64,000 nt of DNA from Dendrolimus kikuchii. Taxonomy: Eukaryota > Arthropoda > Insecta > Lepidoptera > Lasiocampidae. Position numbers and translations under genes: made by a program. The stretch lies in contig CM034392.1 in assembly GCA_019925095.2 (NCBI GenBank), forward strand, positions 751,501 through 815,500, in the 5' to 3' direction. Shown here one piece after another: positions 61,276 through 64,000 of the stretch (positions are counted from its first letter, which is position 1; each line of letters opens with the position of its first letter). Under the pieces are notes generated by a model. The model saw only the letters and a list, made by a program, of their open reading frames with translations. It was not told the DNA's origin and did not search any database.

Positions 61276-61730
61276 TATTGTTACATGCCGACAGAAATGA
61301 ATGCGCATCGGCCTGCCATAAAGCACAGTTTATTACCTTCCCGGATTTAGACTTCTTTTGTTTACTTGGAAAAACAGTCTATTGTGTATTGTACTGGTTT
61401 ATGGCCGTTCGCAGGAACAATTAAGCAGGCGTGCGGATTACGTTTTCTGGGAAATTGCGTCGACGCTTGCTAGGTAGACATATTGTATTTGTATAGATGA
61501 GTATAAAACAATGCCCAGACCTCACCCCTCCGGTGAGGCAGTCAAGCGACGATCACGATACGAGCAAGACGTGTGTACTTTCGAAGAGCTATATAGTGAC
61601 AGACTTCGCGGGTGTTATTAAATCGTGAATCACGTTTGTACTGGTTGCGTCCAGTTATATTTGTACCTGTGTTATTCCTGTTTGTATAGTTCTAATAAAT
61701 GCTATAGTTTCCAACGGCATTTTAATTCTA
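61276..61730 (+). repeat. Solo LTR, 3'-truncated
   Basis: TGTTACATGCCGACAGAAAT preceded by GTAT, TATA-type AGTATAAAACAATG near 61501, AATAAATGC near 61696. It breaks off at GGCATTTTAATTC before the GTAACA end. Confidence 0.6.
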
Positions 61731-61988
61731 AAGTATTATCAAAATATGGTAACAGCTTTTTACTAAATACATATGAAAGTATATATGGTACTTATATCAA
61801 AGAAATTGTGTGTGTGTGTATGCAGTCTACACGCAGTAGATGTGAAACAAAGTGTAACAAGGGGTGAAGGGATTCTAAATTTCGTGACGTGACATTTTAT
61901 ATATTATATCGTTATAATGTATTTAAGCTTTAAAACACTAAATTTAAAGTATTAGCGAAAAACTTCAAAACATTTGCAATTCTATCTA

Positions 61989-62302
61989 TTTTTTTTTTTA
62001 TTGCAGGAGATCAGCAGACAGGCAGACGGCCCACTTGATGAAAAGCGGTTACCATCGCCTATGGACATTTGCAACACCAAAGGTGCTACAAATGCGCTGC
62101 TGCTCTCTTAAAGTACACTGGAACCTGGTCACTAATGCCGGAATACAACTCAAAGTTGTTATGGCGACATACTCTAGACCAGGGGTGGTAGCCATCCAGT
62201 CGGGCAAATGCCCTACCACCTGGCTGTGGGTTGTTAAGTCGCCTCTTACAACAAGCCGCCCGGCCGCAGGAAATTGTATTCTTTCTCCGTTCCTGCACGG
62301 AT
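61989..62302 (-). mobile_element. Family B retroposon, full length
   Basis: T-run, TTGCAGGAGATCAGCAGACA, full body, TTTCTCCGTTCCTGCACGGA. Confidence 0.75.
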
Positions 62303-62712
62303 AAAATAAATAATAATTATATGTCCTACAATAATGTCATTATAATAATTCAAAAAACGTCATTAAAAAAACAACACACCACTACACCCTACACTACACT
62401 ACACTACCACGACTAACTCAAAACCTTATTGAATTATGAAATTACAATAACTACAAATACGTCGGTTTCGTTTTTTTTTTTTAATTAATTCTTGCAAAAT
62501 TGTCTTTATATACATACGCGTTTATGCTGGTCATATATACACGGGCATTGTATACAGAGTCTCATACAACAATGTTAAATCGATTCATTGTCGCTAAGTC
62601 GAGGTACTCCCAGCAATTGTTGTATGATAAGAAACTATTTCGCTCGCAATGAGGCCATTAACCTGCCCGTAGGTATGTCATACAATGTTAATAAATGAAA
62701 ACTATTAAAGAA
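62303..62712. other. AT-rich, with an (ACTAC)n-like run
   Basis: TACACTACACTACACTACCA at about 62390. No gene or transposon ends seen. Confidence 0.4.
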
Positions 62713-62874
62713 TCTTATACTAATATATAAAGCTGAAGAGTTTGTTTCTTTGCTTGAACGCGCGAATCTCAGGAACTACTGGTCTGATTAGAAAAATTCT
62801 TTCAGTGTTAGATAGCTCATAGACCAAATATATTTTTTACTATTCCACGCGGACGAACTCGCGGGCAGAAGCTA
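62713..62874 (+). mobile_element. Helitron-like H1 with internal deletion
   Basis: TCTTATACTAATATATAAAG start, preceded by A; GCGGACGAACTCGCGGGCAG then AAGCTAG (62868-62874) followed by T. Middle third missing. Confidence 0.7.
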
Positions 62875-63037
62875 GTGTATTATACGTATAAACAATGTTG
62901 GAGCATGACTGTTTACCCGTATCAGTCTTCCCGTGGCTAAAGCCAAAAAAAAAAAAAATCTTCTATGAATGTGATGTTACTGCCTGGCACTAACGGAAGA
63001 CCAGCGTTGGTTGTTATCAACCAGCATTTGCTGAGTT

Positions 63038-63214
63038 AGGGCCTATTTCCTCCCAGCCGTGGCACGCACCATGGTCGGGAGCAAACCCGGATGGGACGCC
63101 GTCTCCTTCTACTGCGAGCAAGTGATGTTTGCGAAAGAGGAGGCGGAGCGGGAGCGTGAGCGGACCTCCTTGCTCCGCTCCCACCAAAGGAGGACTCTGC
63201 CTCTTGGGGTATAG
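63038..63214 (+). pseudogene. R1-clade-like LINE reverse transcriptase, last 58 codons
   Basis: The frame reads AYFLPAVARTMVGSKPGWDA, then VSFYCEQVMFAKEEAERERE, RTSLLRSHQRRT and stops at TAG 63212-63214. The GWDAV-F-E-VM--KE-AERERE end with an acidic-basic repeat resembles C-termini of insect R1-clade reverse transcriptases. Upstream part is missing, so the copy is 5'-truncated. Confidence 0.55.
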
Positions 63215-63957
63215 GGGATCTCACTCACCCGCACATGCCGTCGAGATGAGAGCGCGAGTGTTCCGCGCGCGCTCATCTCTCCTCCCGTGGGGCCCGTTAC
63301 AGACCGCCCCACGCACGGAAAAGACCAAGTTGGCGCCGGGGGAGCAGCTCCCCCGGCAGTGGAAGAGGCCCAGTGAGGGGAGCCCACGCCTGCCAGGGCA
63401 TCGCGGAGTCGGGCAGCCCGTAGCCCTGGCATAAGACGCAGGACGAAACACCCAGGGGTTTTAGTGGGTATCCCTTTTTTTTTTTTATTGCTGGAGTTCA
63501 GCAGACAGGCAGACGGCCCACTCGATGGAAAGCGGTTACCATCGCCTATGGACATTTGCAACACCAAAGGTGCTACAAATGCGCTGCTGCTCTCTTAAGG
63601 GAAACTGGAACCTGGTCACTAATGCAGGAACACAACTCAAGGTTGTTATGGCGACATACTTTAGACCAGGGGTGGTAGCCACCCAGTCCGGCAAATGCCC
63701 TACCACCTGGCTGTGGGTTGTTTTGTCGCCTCTTACGACAGGCCGCCCGGCCGCAGGAAATTGTATTCTTTCTCCGTTCCTGCACGGATAATCCCTTACT
63801 GGGGAGTGGCAATAGCATGGCTCCAGTTCTGACTGGGCATGCTAGTGCCACCCCCGATCTGGCGAATCCCACACTAAGTCGCGAAATATAATAATATCCA
63901 CCCAAGGTTCTGCCCTTGTCGCGGCTTAGTCCTCAAACGGATTTCCCCTGGTAAAAA
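63215..63957 (+). mobile_element. R1-like LINE 3' UTR with nested family B
   Basis: CTCACTCACCCGCACATGCC, CGTTACAGACCGCCCCACGC, CCAGGGGTTTTAGTGGGTAT, then family B, then CTTACTGGGGAGTGGCAATA, CCCCCGATCTGGCGAATCC and CTCAAACGGATTTCCCCTGG with an A-rich end. Confidence 0.65.
63474..63789 (-). mobile_element. Family B insertion inside the R1-like 3' UTR
   Basis: ATCCC occurs just before the T-run and again just after the 5' end at 63791-63795. In the undisturbed relative at 52981 the target reads GGGTATCCCTAACTGGGG. So family B inserted here with a short duplication. Confidence 0.8.
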
Positions 63958-64000
63958 AAGGGGCCTATTTAGAATTACTCAACCTTTGGATTTTGTGAAA

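Overview
The window is a transposon-dense eukaryotic intergenic or intronic region, almost certainly from a lepidopteran (butterfly or moth). The reasons are tRNA-headed SINEs of the Metulj type and a second tRNA-derived SINE, RTE-, Jockey- and R1-like LINE 3' ends, Helitron-like elements ending in a hairpin plus CTAG, an irritans-like mariner, and an AT-rich background with no operon-like gene layout. The assignment rests on family resemblance recognised by eye; species is not determinable.

Almost every open frame of 60-250 codons lies inside a repeat. The commonest is a LINE (called LINE-A here) present as about 20 5'-truncated copies on both strands; its coding sequence stops about 5 bases before an (ATGT)n tail, and at least ten copies have near-perfect 8-13 bp target duplications. 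Second is a ~300-bp poly(A) retroposon (family B) whose consensus is open on both strands. Others: family F (CCTCGCCTC-poly(A)), family G ((AAT)n tail with a conserved hairpin), R1-like 3' ends, a TGTTAC...GTAACA solo LTR, fragments of an R2-type restriction-like-endonuclease LINE, hAT and Tc1-like elements, and at least five Helitron-like families (H1-H5).

Layout: 1-3 kb REL fragment, LTR, family B; 3.2-4.5 kb AT-rich and empty; 4.5-19.4 kb Helitron-like elements with nested LINE-A, a foldback of family B near 11.6 kb flanked by inverted GC minisatellites; 19.5-24.8 kb mixed old repeats with long AT-rich stretches; 24.8-30.5 kb Helitron-like tandem duplication and SINEs; 31.2-32.7 kb hAT composite; 33-45 kb dense SINE/LINE/Helitron mosaic with tandem family G at 43.2-44.4 kb; 46-50 kb LTR and Helitrons; 50-55.6 kb hairpins, R1-in-B nest, complete mariner; 55.7-64 kb more B, LTRs, REL and an R1-like 3' end.

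Only one feature looks like a host gene: on the minus strand at 35127-35203, an exon with a good 3' splice site, an ATG, 21 codons resembling a secretory signal peptide and a consensus donor. The rest of that gene was not found, so much of the window may be its introns and flanks. A weaker candidate first exon lies on the plus strand at 32912-32968. No rRNA, functional tRNA or CRISPR array was seen.
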